The notes: generated by a model from the letters alone, not told the origin. DNA of 64,000 nucleotides from Mesostigma viride (GCA_009746045.1 RPFO01000584.1:1367843-1431842); one strand, 5' to 3'; positions 44,240-55,880 are shown, counted from the stretch's first letter. A program made the numbers and translations.

Positions 44240-44795
44240 TAAATCATGGCTATGCCTCATATTTCGGACGAGATTAGGCAGCGTAGGATAGCATTTGTAG
44301 GACATCTTGCTCGCACCAGCCAGGTCGACACCGCCCTTGGTCTGGCCGGCCCCCAGCGGCTTGGCCAACCAGGTCGGCATATCTTGACCTGGCCTGGCCC
44401 CGAAGGACATTCCCAGGAAGCTAGCTAGGTAAACCTGCCATGAACTACATCCAGATGTTGCTGGCCGACCTAGTGGTCCCAGCCCAGTTTGAACACCGCA
44501 TCCACTCCCTCTCCCTTCTTTGGACTCCCATGCAGAACAAGAAGCGGTGGCAGAAGATTGTCCAGACTCACACGCCAGCCCCTGTGGGCAAGCCCGACCC
44601 CCCCCCCAAGAGGAAGGGGTGTTTTGCTGACTAGTGTAGTCAGGATTTTCTAGACCGGCTAGATAGCTTAGAGTTAGGTTAGTTCGATTACGCGGCTTCT
44701 GGCTCCACCTCCACCCATCCATCAAGGAATATACATGTGCTACATGATCTCCCAACGCCGAGGCATGTTATAATTTAATTTTAATTCAATTTTTT
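44240..44795 (+). mobile_element. LINE 3' fragment
   Basis: It codes PHISDEIRQRRIAFVGHLAR, then SQVDTALGLAGPQRLGQPG and later NKKRWQKIVQTHTPAP, broken by frameshifts, followed by the family tail. It is a diverged version of the end of the LINE at 45.3-47.1 kb, 5' truncated right after a (TTAA)n-like stretch. Confidence 0.85.
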
Positions 44796-45164
44796 AAACG
44801 CCCCTAACAGGACTTGCGCTCACGTGACGCAGTACGTCGAACGTGTCTATTAATTAATTAATTAATGCCCCTAAAACCCCTCAGGCTCCGGGAGAGGCCT
44901 TCAGTTTATATTCTCCCAAACCGGCGCCTAGTAAATGTGTTCCAAGCCTAGCTGTGGGCTCTGGACCATGGGGCAGCCTTACTGCATGCATCCGCTATGA
45001 GTCAGCCATGCTTTGCCAATGCAGAGAGCCACTCTCTGCTGAGACACCATCAATGATGCTCTAGCCATTGCTTAGCCATGATCATCGTCCACCCCATGTC
45101 CGCAACTTTGCAGAGCTGCTGGAATACATGGTTGTGCAGGTGCACCTTGCAGTTGTGCACCCCA

Positions 45165-45262
45165 AGTAGGTGGTGAGTTTACACCCACCACCTGCAGGTT
45201 GTCACCTAGAATGTATTTAAAACCATATGCCCCATTCTCAGGGATATGTGTTACATATCCTC
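45165..45262 (-). repeat. Inverted LINE/SINE tail fragment
   Basis: On the minus strand it reads ...cagggctcatatggttttaaatacattc-like tail sequence followed by ggtggtgggtgtaaac, i.e. the same tail as at 31.2 and 60.27 kb. It abuts the 5' end of the LINE copy at 45,264. Confidence 0.65.
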
Positions 45263-45263
45263 C

Positions 45264-47095
45264 CGGTGCCGACCACCTTCCTGCTGAGCTGCTGAAGACC
45301 CCTGATCCAGCGGTGAGGGATCTTCTGCTGGCGTTCTGCAACCGTGCCCTGCTTTCTGACGAGCCTCCGCCTGCTGAGTGGCAGACGGCCATCCGCGTCA
45401 TGCTGTACAAGAAGGGCTCTGCTGCTGACCCCGGTAACTACCGGGGTGTCTGCCTCCAGAGCGCCGCGCTGAAGGTCTTCATGCGCATGATGCTGCACAG
45501 GCTCCGCGCCGCGCTGGACCCACACCTGGGTGAGTCTCAGATGGGTTTTCGTCGTGGTCGTAACACCAGTTGTCGATCATGGCTGTGTTTGTCGCGCGCC
45601 GGTTGATGGAGGAGGTGCGTCGCCTTTGCCCTGACAGTTTGCCGCTGGTCTTCATTTTTGTTGACTATATCAAGGCATTTGACACGGTCCTCTGGGAGGC
45701 TCTTTGGGCCATCCTAGCTCTGGACCGAGTGCCACGAGCGTTTATTGCTGCCATTCGCCGACTGTATGAGGGCTCACAGGTAGTAGTGCGGACTGCGGAA
45801 GGCACCACCCCACCATTCCCCCTGCCGGCACCACGGGGTGTGGCAAGGTTGTGTCCTGTCCCCATACCTGTTCATTATTGTCGTGGACCACGTCATGCGC
45901 CGGGCACGTGCGCGCTTTACTGCTCTTAAGGGGTTCGAGCAAGGCTTGGACATCCTTAACGAGCGTGGGCACGGCGGGGTTAGCACGGGTTACCGCCTGG
46001 CTGACCTGATTTATGCGGATGACACCAGACTCATCGCGCGCCCCGAGCACATTCAGACCTGGCTGGACTGTCTGGGCCTGGAGGCGAGGGCGGTGGGGTT
46101 GGAGATTAGTGTCAAAACTGAGGCGATGGTGATTGGGGCCTCCAGACGTCCACCGCTGCCGCGCCTGCAGTCGACGGGACGGAGGTCCCATTCCGCTTCA
46201 AGCTGTTGGGGAGTTGGCTTCCTGACACTGCCGACGATGTGGACACCCGCATCGGCCTTTCCTGGGCCAAGCTCCGTTCGCTCAACACCTACTGGCGCTC
46301 GAAGGGCCTGGGCGAGCACCGCAAGCGCATGCTCTTCAAGGTCCTCGTCCTCACGGTGCTCACGTATGGCGCCGAGGCGTGGACACTCACGGCAACACTG
46401 GCAGCCAAGCTAGACGGCACGGTCACCAGGATGCTCCGACAGGTCCTGAATGTAGGGTTTTCTCAGCGTAGGTCATTAGAGTCTTTGTATCACGGTATGC
46501 CTCGTATTTCGGATGAGATTAGGCAGCGTAGGATAGCATTTGTAGGACATCTTGCTCGCACCAGCCAGGTCGACACCGCCCTTGGTCTGGCCGGTCCCCA
46601 GCGGCTCGGCCAACCAGGGCGGCATATTTTGACCTGGCCTGGCCCCAAGAACATTCCTAAAAGGGTAGGGAAACATGCATGCCATGACCTATACCCAGAT
46701 GTTGCTGGACGACCTACTAGTGGTCCCAGCCCAGTTTGAGTACCGCATCCCCTCTCTCTCCCTTCTCTGGACTGCCATGCAGGACAAGAAGCGGTGGCAG
46801 AAGATTGTCAAGGCTCACACGCCAGCCCCTGTGGACAAGCCGCCTCCCCCCAAGAGGAGGAGCCGTTTTGATGAGTAGCGTAGATAGGCTTTTCTAGACT
46901 AGATATAGCTTAGAGTTAGGTTAGTTCGATTACGCGGCTTCCTCCACACCACCCATCCAACCTGGAATATGTGCTACATGATCTCCCAACGGAGACATGT
47001 TATAATTTAATTTAATTTAATTTAATCCTCCCCACGGAGGTATGTTCTTAATTAATTAATGTCCCTGAGAAGGCGGCCGGGCCTATGGCTTTTAA
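45264..47095 (+). mobile_element. LINE (non-LTR retrotransposon), 5' truncated, reverse transcriptase with frameshifts
   Basis: Successive frames code GADHLPAELLKTPDPAVRDL, VMLYKKGSAADPGNYRGVCL, FVDYIKAFDTVLWEALW, QGCVLSPYLF, RLADLIYADDTRLIAR (YADD catalytic motif), a C-terminal domain with YGAEAWTLTATLAAKL and IRQRRIAFVGHLARTSQVD, and the end KKRWQKIVKAHTPAP ... RSRFDE. At least four frameshifts separate them. The tail runs from 46,879 and is interrupted at 47,095 by a DNA transposon, resuming at 50,548. An APE-type endonuclease is missing in this copy but present in the relative at 58-60 kb. Confidence 0.9.
47092..47095. repeat. TTAA target duplication, left
   Basis: TTAA of the LINE tail phrase cttttaa, repeated at 50,544-50,547 on the other side of the element. 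Confidence 0.8.
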
Positions 47096-47197
47096 GGGGA
47101 CGGGACATGCCCGAATTATTTGGCGCCAAAAAATTCGCGCCGGAACCGGACCAGAAATTCACGTGTGAGGCGAAATTCGGGTGAGGGCTGGGGTGCG

Positions 47198-47548
47198 ATG
47201 GCGGATCAGGGCGTGGATATGCAGCGTGAAATTGAGGGCATGTTGGCCGTTTCAGCGTGGAAAATTTCGAACGGATATCGCGAAATCCCGTTGGAAAGTA
47301 TTTGCAGTCGGGAAAGTCTTATTGCTCTCGGTTCAGCTGGCCGCAACCACGTACCCCCAACCGCCATCGATGATGCCAACAACATTTTCAGGAACGCTGC
47401 TTATCGTTGGTTTTCCGCCATGCTGGGCTGGATTAATGATGATGGAACTGCCAAGGAACTTCCGGGCGAGATTACCAAGGCTATCCGCAAACGTTTTCCC
47501 GATGAGCAGGGGATCTACGTAGGTTTTATTCCGACGGGTGACAGATAG
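47198..47548 (+). CDS. Unassigned small protein in the TTAA transposon
   Basis: 116 codons from the first ATG (MADQGVDMQREIEGMLAVSA...) to TAG. The frame is open further upstream with a basic stretch (RRNRTRNSRVRRN). The middle (LESICSRESLIALGSAGRNH) and end (FPDEQGIYVGFIPTGDR) have no recognised domain. It is in the same frame as the following transposase part, 42 bp downstream, so it could be an accessory protein or, if spliced, the transposase N-terminus. Confidence 0.5.
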   Translation: MADQGVDMQREIEGMLAVSAWKISNGYREIPLESICSRESLIALGSAGRNHVPPTAIDDANNIFRNAAYRWFSAMLGWINDDGTAKELPGEITKAIRKRFPDEQGIYVGFIPTGDR

Positions 47549-47590
47549 AATTTTTTTCGTGCAGTATAGACTAGCCCGCAAATAGAAGAA

Positions 47591-50026
47591 ATGCCGAATC
47601 CCGGCAAAGGTGCAGGGGCGCAGCGGTCACGGCGACTTAAGGAGACATCCGCTGCGTGGTTAGGCAGCAATTTTGAGGCAGCAGCAACGCCGCAACGCAG
47701 GGGCAGGGGGCGCCCTCGCGGCTCGACGAAAGAGAAAGGGCCAGGTCGGCGGCGCACACAGTCGAATAAAAAGACGCGCAAGGCATCAATTACAAGCGTC
47801 AGCCCAGCAACACCAGCAACTGGATCGACCCCTGGCAGCGAGGGTGGTGCGCTTTTAACGCCGTCGAGCAGTGGGCGCAAAAGAAAGGCACCGGAGTTGT
47901 ATGGTCCATCGCCCAAGAAGGTGGACGCGCGAGGCCATCACGCCAAGGTACACGCCTCACCTCATACTGTGCCTGCCCCTGCTCGTGGCGAGCCATTTGA
48001 GATGCATCGTTTGCTGGTAGATGCCCACAATCTTGAGGCCATTATTGGTGCCATGGCATGCCCCTCTTGCAAGCTGTGCACTGTCAAGATAGGAGAACCA
48101 GAGCTGCACGCGACTGCTGATCGTGGCAGCCCATCTTCTGTAGTGCTATGGTGCACTAATAGCAGCTGCACGGGGGTAGATGGCGGGCCATGGTGGTGTA
48201 CCAAAGACATCCTCTCCCCTAATTCTGACCTGAGGCCGGGTGTGGATCGCAACATGCTCAACAGCCTCATGGCAGTGGCTGGGGTGTTGTTTGGTATCAG
48301 CCAGCCCGTGCTTGTGCGGCTAGCCACGCTCCTACGGGGCTGAGGTGCACCACTGGGCATAGCACGTGGCGTAAGGATGTCGCAGCTGCCACGTCTATTG
48401 TCAAGGAGCACCTGCATGATCAGCTAATGGAGAATAGGGAGACGGTGCGGGCATGGGAGCAGGAGCACAAGCGCTTTGGCGTAGATGGGGAGGGGAGGCA
48501 GGGCTGCCGCCTGACGCTGGATGGGTCATGGCCCAACCGGGGTTTTGCATCCCCCTTTGGCCAGCAGTCGGTAATTCACGATGGCACTGGGCTGTGTGTG
48601 GGGCACCATGTCTCTGGCAAGTGGTGTCAGGTCTGCGAGGTGGCTAGCAAGGCAGGCAAGGAGCCCGGGCCCCATGTGTGCTATCTCAACCACACAGCCG
48701 CAGCAGTAGAAGCATGGAAGGGGAGGGGGCTGTCTTCTTGCTGCGTGACCTGGCATCCACGGTTGCAGGCATCAGCACGGGGCAGGTGGTGCACAGGGAG
48801 GAGGGGGCAGCAGGGGAGGAGGGGGCAGCAGGGGAGGAGGGGGCAGGAGGGGAGAAGGAGGTGCTGCCAAAGCCAATGGCCCAACGCTTGTACGCTGCTG
48901 AGGTGGTTAGCGATGGTGACACCACCTGGTTTGCACGGGTCAAAGAGGACGAGTTCCTCGCAGAGGCAGGCCTCATCCCCGAGAAGAAGGAAGACATCAA
49001 TCACTTGGGGGGGTGTTTGTACAATGCACTGACTAAGCTCAAGAAGGAGCACCTGGGCAAGCTCAGGGGGGTGCTAGATGACCCCACAATGAACTCCATG
49101 TGTTATTCCTTCCGCACGTGCATCCATGCCAACAGGCACATGGGGGCAGTCCACCTCAAGGGGGCACTAGGCAACGCACTGCTGCACTACTTTAACAAGC
49201 ACGACGAGTGTGAGAAGTGGCCTAACTATGTGCGGCAAGCGGATCCTAGCAAGCCGCATGTTGAGCAGCAGTGGTGTGGCTCTGTGGTGGGGGACACAAC
49301 TCCCGGGTGGGGTGGGACCACGTGGCTGCCTGTCGCGGCGAGCACGCCGCAGGGGGTGACGGTGGATGTGCTGGGGCTGGTCAAGGCTGTCTGGGCCAAG
49401 TACACCACGATGGAGATTCTAGAGGCCTGCACCCACGATGCCAGCAGCAACAGGAATGAGTTCCTGCACTCCCAGCAGATCAGGGCTGTCCCCGGTGGGA
49501 AGGGCGGGTTTGGGGCAGGGCTGTACCCAGGTGCATGCGCGGTGGGCATACTGCACGTGCAGCACGGTGAACAGTGGTGGCTAGAGGATGCCGAGGAACT
49601 GGGTGTGACAGTGACCCCCGCTGTCGAGGCGCAGCTGGGGACCATCATCACCAAGAGGGAGTGGCAGCAGCAGCTCAAGGGGCAGCATGACTGGAAGCGG
49701 CGCAAGATGAAAAGGAAGTTAGAGAAGAAGAGAAGGCACTGGAAGGAGGGCAAGCAGGACCGGTGCACATACAGCAAGGGGGTGCACTATGAGGAGGGGG
49801 GGCAGGGGATGAGGATGGGGATGACATGGATGTTGATGCTAGACTGTGCATGTTCTGCGGTGGCCCCACACACACAACTCACAACCCCTTCCTCATCTGT
49901 GGTGGCACCGATTGTGTGCAGGGGGCCCACATGCTGTGCACCGGTCTCACCCTCGAAAGTGTGCCAAAGGGGGAGTGGTACTGCCAGGACTGCGACCCTG
50001 GGGAGGCCTATAGTGATGATGAATGA
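47591..50026 (+). pseudogene. Transposase of the TTAA transposon: AT-hook, zinc motif, Mutator-like DDE region, PHD finger; broken by three frameshifts
   Basis: Frame 1 (47,591-48,343): basic N-terminus with AT-hook RRGRGRPRGS, a CPSCKLC ... CTNSSC zinc motif and a helical NMLNSLMAVAGVLFGISQP segment typical of Mutator-like transposases. Frame 2 (about 48,338-48,700): LTLDGSWPNRGF (first catalytic Asp) and VCEVASKAGKE...HVCYLNH. Frame 3 (about 48,700-49,800): SRSMEGEGAVFLLRDL, SDGDTTWFARVKE (second Asp), HLGGCLYNALTKLKKEHLG, QQWCGSV, DASSNRNEFLHSQQIRAV and a Lys/Arg-rich stretch. Final frame (about 49,810-50,026): PHD finger CMFCGG...LICGGTDC... HMLCTGL...WYCQDC. Frame changes lie at or near G-runs, so decay or homopolymer sequencing error are both possible. 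A nuclear DNA-binding cut-and-paste transposase is inferred. Confidence 0.8.
49826..50026 (+). CDS. PHD-type zinc finger at the end of the transposase
   Basis: MDVDARLCMFCGGPTHTTHN followed by ICGGTDCVQGAHMLC and GEWYCQDCDPGEAYSDDE. The spacing Cys4-His-Cys3 fits a PHD finger, a reader of histone tails or other peptides. It is one frame off the upstream transposase because of a run of nine G at 49,795-49,803. An in-frame join would give an acidic linker. Confidence 0.75.
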   Translation: MDVDARLCMFCGGPTHTTHNPFLICGGTDCVQGAHMLCTGLTLESVPKGEWYCQDCDPGEAYSDDE

Positions 50027-50066
50027 GCTTTTTCCTAGTGTCTGGCGCTGCCACGTGGCAATCTAG

Positions 50067-50543
50067 GAATATTCATCAAATAGGGCTGCGCTTGTCAGAA
50101 TGACCTGAAAATTTGGGGCTGCATGTCCCCCCCTCTCTAGTATTTGAAAATATAAGATATGGCATGATTCCATGTGTTTATGATTTGTTTTATTTTTTTT
50201 TGTTTTAAAAAGGACCCTTTTTGCGGGAAAATCCATCAATGTGTCTAAACATCATTATTTTGTGCTCAAAATTAGGCAGGCTTTCTCAAAAGTGGGGGAA
50301 CTATATGGAAATATATGATTTGGTCCAAATATGTTTGCCCATTGTCCTAGGGAAAATATGCCAAAAGTAGCGTCTTTTTCTATTTTTAGCGCGTAACCGG
50401 CATCTGGTGGGGGCTAGTACCCCCCCCAAGTGGTTGGAAAATTTTTTTAAAATCATATTTATGGTTCCCAACCATAATTGGATTTTTAGCACATGCATAG
50501 GTATGGTTTCCAGAAAAGTGCCCTTTAGGCATATCCCCTCCCC
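50067..50543. other. 3' non-coding part of the TTAA transposon
   Basis: A/T-rich, with gggggctagtaccccccccaag and a short inverted phrase tggttcccaacca near 50,462. Ends in the right terminal repeat. Confidence 0.6.
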
Positions 50544-50547
50544 TTAA
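50544..50547. repeat. TTAA target duplication, right
   Basis: Follows the terminal ctcccc of the transposon and precedes acattctggg of the LINE tail. Confidence 0.8.
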
Positions 50548-50650
50548 ACATTCTGGGCTCAGTACTGACTTCCTGCAAGGGTAGGATGTAAACTACACCT
50601 GCTCTGGGGGTGCACAAGGTGCACCTGCACCACCATAATGTATCATACCT
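50548..50650 (+). mobile_element. Continuation of the interrupted LINE tail
   Basis: acattctgggctcagtactg then tgcaagggtaggatgtaaac and ctacacctgctct match the tail at 32,170-32,230, ending near caccaccataatg. Confidence 0.75.
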
Positions 50651-51695
50651 AAAAGGCCCGGCATGGGGTGGAAGATCAATTAATATTGTTATGGCTAGGC
50701 AATGGCTAGCTAGGCCGGCATGGATGGTATCTCATCAGAGAGCAACTCTCTGCATGGGCAAAGCATTCATGACTAAATAATGCTATGCATTGATCATCTA
50801 ATGTGGAGCTCATCATAGGCATACATGTACATGGCTAAATGATGGTAATACATCATCTGGTAGACTCTCTTCTCGATCGACGCGAGCTGAAGAATAAACT
50901 CTTGGCGTGCATGGCGCTGCCAGGTGCGACACTGCAGGGCGCCTACCGCCTGCCCCATCCACGGGCCAAGGCTGGGCCCCCTCCAGTGGTCCTCACCGGC
51001 CTTCAGTGACATCACAGCCCGAGTTCGGTTCCTCTCTCGCCGCATGCAAGAAGCTGGTGAACACCTCCTAGCTGGTCGCTTGACGACGACCTGACGCCGC
51101 AGCCCAGCAGCAGCAACGCCGCGATCAGTGGCCCGACTACATCCGCCACAAGACCAACCCCGAGAAGCCCCAAGTGTACCGGCGGGGCGAGGACCTTTAT
51201 TATGTCAACAAGAAACTGTGGAAGCCCCCCCGGGCTCCCCCGGGATAGAGCACTCAAGCTCAGTTGTCTAGATGGGGGCAATCGATTATGGGATAGCTTA
51301 CGGTCATTACAGCACTTGAAATGATATTATAGCGCACAGCGTTATTATAGTACCTTCAATTAGCTCTGGCACCTTGTGGTCATCAGCTTGCACCTTAGCC
51401 GACGTCTTGAGCCCACCTCACCTTTGTAGCATAAGCTACTATGCGTCAGCCTACCTATGGTATTGCACTGGTTGTATTGCACCCACAGTGTTGCGCCCCG
51501 GCATGCACCATGCTGTGGAGAGAGCGCTCTGTGGCCTGCCCATATTGATGTGAGCATATATCGATCATAACAAGGAGCGTGGACAAGTAATCTGAGCATA
51601 GCCAGGACGTAGCATGCATGGCTGTACAAGGGCTAAGCTAGGGCTATGGCTGGTATAATTGTGTACCGTGCGTGAACTAATACCATGACATAATA
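50651..51695. other. Mixed region, possible retroelement debris
   Basis: Plus-strand residues coded at about 51,105-51,245 (DQWPDYIRHKTNPEKPQVYR and WKPPRAPPG, then TAG) have a coding look and may be the end of another retroelement protein, but no family was recognised. The rest shows no gene. Confidence 0.4.
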
Positions 51696-51699
51696 ATAA

Positions 51700-52140
51700 T
51701 GATATACCGGATTCTACGAGACATGGCCCCCCCCCGCCGATGTATTGGAAGACCGCTGTCCGGGTCATGCTCTACAAGGGCAAGGTGTCCGCCGCGGATG
51801 CCGGCAACTACCGCGGCGTCTGCCTCCAAAGCTGTGTGCTCAAAAGTCTTCATGCATCTCCTGCTGAACAACATGCATGCGTGCCAGCCTCGATTCCCAC
51901 CTAGGTTGGTCGCAAATTATCGACAATTGTGTTATGGTCATGCACCACGACTGCGCGCCGCCTGATCGAGGAAGTGTGCCACCTGCCCGGCCCCGGCCTC
52001 TTGCCATGGTAAGCGCATTGCTATCAATCTTCATGGAATCATTACCGACAAGGCATTCGATACGGTGGTCCCAGCCCATGCAGTTTGAACACCGCATTTC
52101 CTCCCTCCCATGCAGGCGGGTAAAGCCAAGAGCCACGAGG
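51700..52140 (+). mobile_element. Decayed LINE reverse-transcriptase fragment
   Basis: Frames code VSAADAGNYRGVCLQSCVLK and later RRLIEEVCHLPGPG, both matching the RT of the LINE family (ADPGNYRGVCLQS). A phrase near 52,078 matches the LINE end (cagtttgaacaccgcat). Many frameshifts. Confidence 0.75.
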
Positions 52141-52149
52141 TACGTGGCC

Positions 52150-53790
52150 ATGGCTGACGGCGGAGCTCATAACTTTCACGTTTGGGCACCAAATTCGGCC
52201 GTGAATATCACAATCCCTTCGTCTTTCTAAGACGCACACGCTTATATATTTTTCCGAAACCAAAACGCATTATTATGGCGGGCAAACGCTCGACTATACG
52301 CAACGCAGCCTGCAGCGGCTGCGATGTCAGAGCCAAGAAAATTCGCCTGCAGCTCGATCCGGCTGCATTGCATTACCGAAAGAGGCAACATTCGTTTCCC
52401 TTGAAAATTCAAGTACAACGGACGGCGCGCAAATTTCAGCGTACGGACTGATCCAGGACCGGATCGACCAAACCCGATCTGCCCAAATCTGCCCAAATCT
52501 TTCACTTCACGAGTCACTACCGGATCTGTACGGCACCTGCGGGCCGACTTCCTGATTCCGTGGACTCCGAGCATAGAACATTTTTTTCTGAGACGGCAGG
52601 CTTAGTCTTTAAATTAGACCAACCTCGGGCAGTGTTCGATGGCATGGAAGCTCTTGCTGTCGTTTAAACGGCGCTGTCAATCAAGTCTGTTGGTTTTTAA
52701 TTTTGACAGGACTCGCCCAGCATGTTTTCCGCATGTTTTTAGCTCCAGGAGTTATAACAGCTGTAATATCACCAGTGGAATGCGGGAGGGGAGGTCGGGC
52801 TTAAGGAAAACTTTCTTTCGTTGTCATGCCACCATTCAAGCTCCGTGGTTACATGCACGACAGTGTAAGGCCCCTTCAAGAGAAGTTTCTGCGATCATAG
52901 ACCGATAGTGCGCCACCGGTAGTGGTAGAGAAATTTCATGCGTTTCTTGGAACGCCTATAGGCTTAATGACGGCTAGGCAAACGAGCTACTATCTCGCCC
53001 CGGCTAATCTATGAAACGTAAGTGTGCCGCCTTTCCCGTGCGCAAGTGTGGGGATCTCAGCGGGTCATTCGTTGTCACGTTTACGAAGCGTCTACCCATG
53101 TGTTCCATGGCAAACGCGGTGTGCCTGGCATCCGCAATGTGCTCTGAGCATGGGTGTGTTCGGCATTGGTCTCGGCCGCAGCTTGTCAGGCCCTGGGTCG
53201 CGATGCACGAAGCACGGTGTGTGTGTGTGTGTGTGCGCGCGTGTGTATGACTCTTTGTGTCCGTAGCCAGTGTTGCCGCTTTAGTTCTGATGTATGACTT
53301 GCATCGCAGCACTTTGATATCAACACGGCTCACATTACCAGATTACTAGCAACACTGGTTACATGTTGCAAACTGCAGTGGTATACAAATAATATTACAA
53401 ATGCAAATAATCTGTACATAATATACAAAAGAGATGTCAATAATCTGCATTGAAGAAGATGCAGGTGTTTGACTGTGCATGGAGGCAAGAGCTGCTTGTT
53501 GATAGCAGCCACCGCCATGGGCTATGTTGTGTCACTTTCACATATATTTGCCCATCGTCGTTTTCTTCAGCGCTGTAGTGCATGATGGCAGTGCCACAAC
53601 AATCCATGCCAATGATTTGTCATGATGGGGGGAAAGGATGACAATTCTACCTGGCTGTTTGACACGTGCATGCTTGACTCGCTCACCCAGCCACTCCCTC
53701 CCTCACGCACCCACGCAAGCAAGCACACCCACATCCACACTGTCCCACGCACCCAAGCACGCACACCCACCCACCCAGACAGCCAGACAC
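52150..53790. other. No recognised gene; small basic open frame
   Basis: A plus-strand frame at 52,182-52,451 codes 89 residues, Lys/Arg-rich (MAGKRSTIRNAACSGCDVRA), without known domain. A short (GT)n lies at 53,217-53,246. Nothing else was supported. Confidence 0.4.
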
Positions 53791-53801
53791 ACACACATGT
53801 C

Positions 53802-53802
<1 letters not shown>

Positions 53803-53889
<87 letters not shown>

Positions 53890-54375
53890 CTCCACCCACC
53901 CACCCACCCACCCACCCACCCACCCACCCACCCACCCACCCACCCACCCACCCACCCACCCACCCACCCACCCACCCACCCACCCACCCACCCACCCACC
54001 CGCCCGCCCGCCCGCCCGCCCGCCCGCCCACCCACCCACCCACCCACCCACCCACCCACCCACCCACCCACCCACCCACCCACCCACCCACCCACCTGCA
54101 CCCACCCACCCACCTGCACCCACCCACCCACCTGCACCCACCCACCCACCCACCCACCCACCCACCCGCCCGCCCGCCCGCCCGCCCGCCCGCCGCCCGC
54201 CCACCCACCCACCCACCCACCCACCCACCCACCTGCACCCACCCACCCACCTGCACCCACCCACCCACCTGCACCCACCCACCCACCTGCACCCACCCAC
54301 CCACCCACCCACCCACCCACCCACCCACCCACCCACCCACCCACCCACCCACCCACCCACCCACCCACCCATCCA
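53803..54375. repeat. (CT)n followed by a long CCCA / CCCG / CCACCTGCA array
   Basis: About 85 bp of CT dinucleotides, then about 480 bp of cccacc units with two cccgcc blocks and two sets of cacctgcacccacc units. The second CCCG block plus CTGCA set repeats the arrangement of the first, i.e. a higher-order duplication. Long His/Pro/Thr or Gly/Trp/Val frames here are artefacts. Confidence 0.95.
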
Positions 54376-55880
54376 TCAAACATGCATGCACGTCTAGTGT
54401 CTCTCCATTTGAGCACCTGTCCTTACACCCCCGCAGTGGCAGCCAAGCGAGGAAGCAACCAAGGGACCAAGCGAACCCCCCAACTGCCCGACATCACCGG
54501 AATGTACCGTCCGGAATGTTCGTATGGCGCGTTAATTGCACAAATACCTGCCCCACATTTTCTTCAACGCTATATAATGCATTATCGCAGTGCCACAACA
54601 ATCTGGGCTCTGAGATATTGAATCATACGGGGGGGGGAAGATGACAGGCATACCTGGATGTTTCACACGTGCATGCCTGAACGGCACATGGATTATGAAA
54701 CAAATTGAAAGCACGGGCGCACAACATCAACCAATATCATAACTTATTTTACTGTACAAGGTAAGGTTCATTGGTACCACATGCATTACTGGACAACTTG
54801 GGAGTTGGGTTTGATATGGCCTGCAGGCAATCTATTGTGAAAACTGCAAGGCATGCTGGTATGGCTACTAAGTGGAACACCATGAATGGAATCCCTAGGA
54901 ACACCAAGCCTAGTAATGTAAATTACAGGTGGCACAACTGGCACACACCACATCGTGGCAAATATAAGCCTGGACTGCAACAGATGATGGCATTTTCCTG
55001 TTATGGCATGGTCGATCGGAGGGAATTTTCAACTGTTAATGCCGATGGACAATGTGAAAGTTATTCCACATAGGGCGGCCCGGCACTCAGCTGCTAACGT
55101 CTAGCTGACAACAAGCTTCACGGCCGAATCAGGGATGCAGCGTCCACTATTAAACCAAGGCATATGAAAAAAAATTCCTGCACAACGTCGGCTTACCGAT
55201 GGTTGTGGTTAGCATGCGTGAACAAGAAGATTGTGTGGTTTGTACGCCAGTCTGATCCGGCGACATGGCAGTGGCTGCCGGCCAGCACATGCGCATGCCA
55301 TTCGACATGCTGAATGGGGGGCTGTGCGTTAAAATCAAAATGAACATGACAAACATCTCATGTAAGAAATTTATATACAGCTTTCTGTCTCAAGCCAAAA
55401 AAGGGTGTGTCGTCATGCAATATATCAGTCCTGCCAGCCATAAACCTTAACTCCTAATCTGGAATTCACAATTGGCTTGTTTGAATCACACGCATAAACA
55501 AAGTAGTCGACACATGTCTACGGAAGCGGCATTTTGAACGTGAGATTGGATTGATTTGCCGTTTGGTTTGTAAGTTTCCCAGACTGCCATCGCTAGCAAA
55601 TATACCATGGCTAGCAGGTGCTGAGGTGCATTTTTTTGCTTAGGCAAGAACGGGACCATTTTTCTTTAGTCTAGCGCAAAAAAGGCTAAGCATGGGCGGG
55701 TCGACATGGCGTCGCATGGGCCGTGAGGCCGGACTTGAACGGACGATAGTGTTGTACTAGGTCAGGCTGAAAATGATTCCACCGTTTTCCTTTTCTGATT
55801 CCACCGTTTTTCCTTTCCGATTCCTTGGATGAAATCTGGCCGAATCAGACAGAATAGTTCCTGCGGTGCCAAAAGGGCGG
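54376..55880. other. No recognised gene
   Basis: A stretch near 54,540-54,690 repeats, diverged, the sequence at 53,570-53,675 (cgctgtagtgcatgatggca and the following phrase about gtgccacaacaatc), so the array at 53.8-54.4 kb lies between direct repeats of about 110 bp. A 100-residue plus frame at 54,771-55,073 has no recognisable domain. Confidence 0.5.

Larger units (their letters stand above)
47096..50543 (+). mobile_element. TTAA-flanked DNA transposon (Kolobok-like), 3.4 kb, nested in a LINE tail
   Basis: The termini ggggacgggacatgcc (47,096-47,111) and the complement of ggcatatcccctcccc (50,528-50,543) match at 14 of 16 positions. Both are flanked by TTAA. The interrupted target can be read from other tail copies (gcttttaatacattctggg). 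Inside is a transposase with a Mutator-like catalytic region. TTAA duplication plus this transposase type points to the Kolobok superfamily. piggyBac also uses TTAA but has a different transposase. Confidence 0.85.

Noticed and set aside
53567-54644. Open frames of 230-340 residues with His/Pro/Thr or Gly/Trp/Val repeats
   Set aside because: Translation of the CT and CCCA microsatellites.
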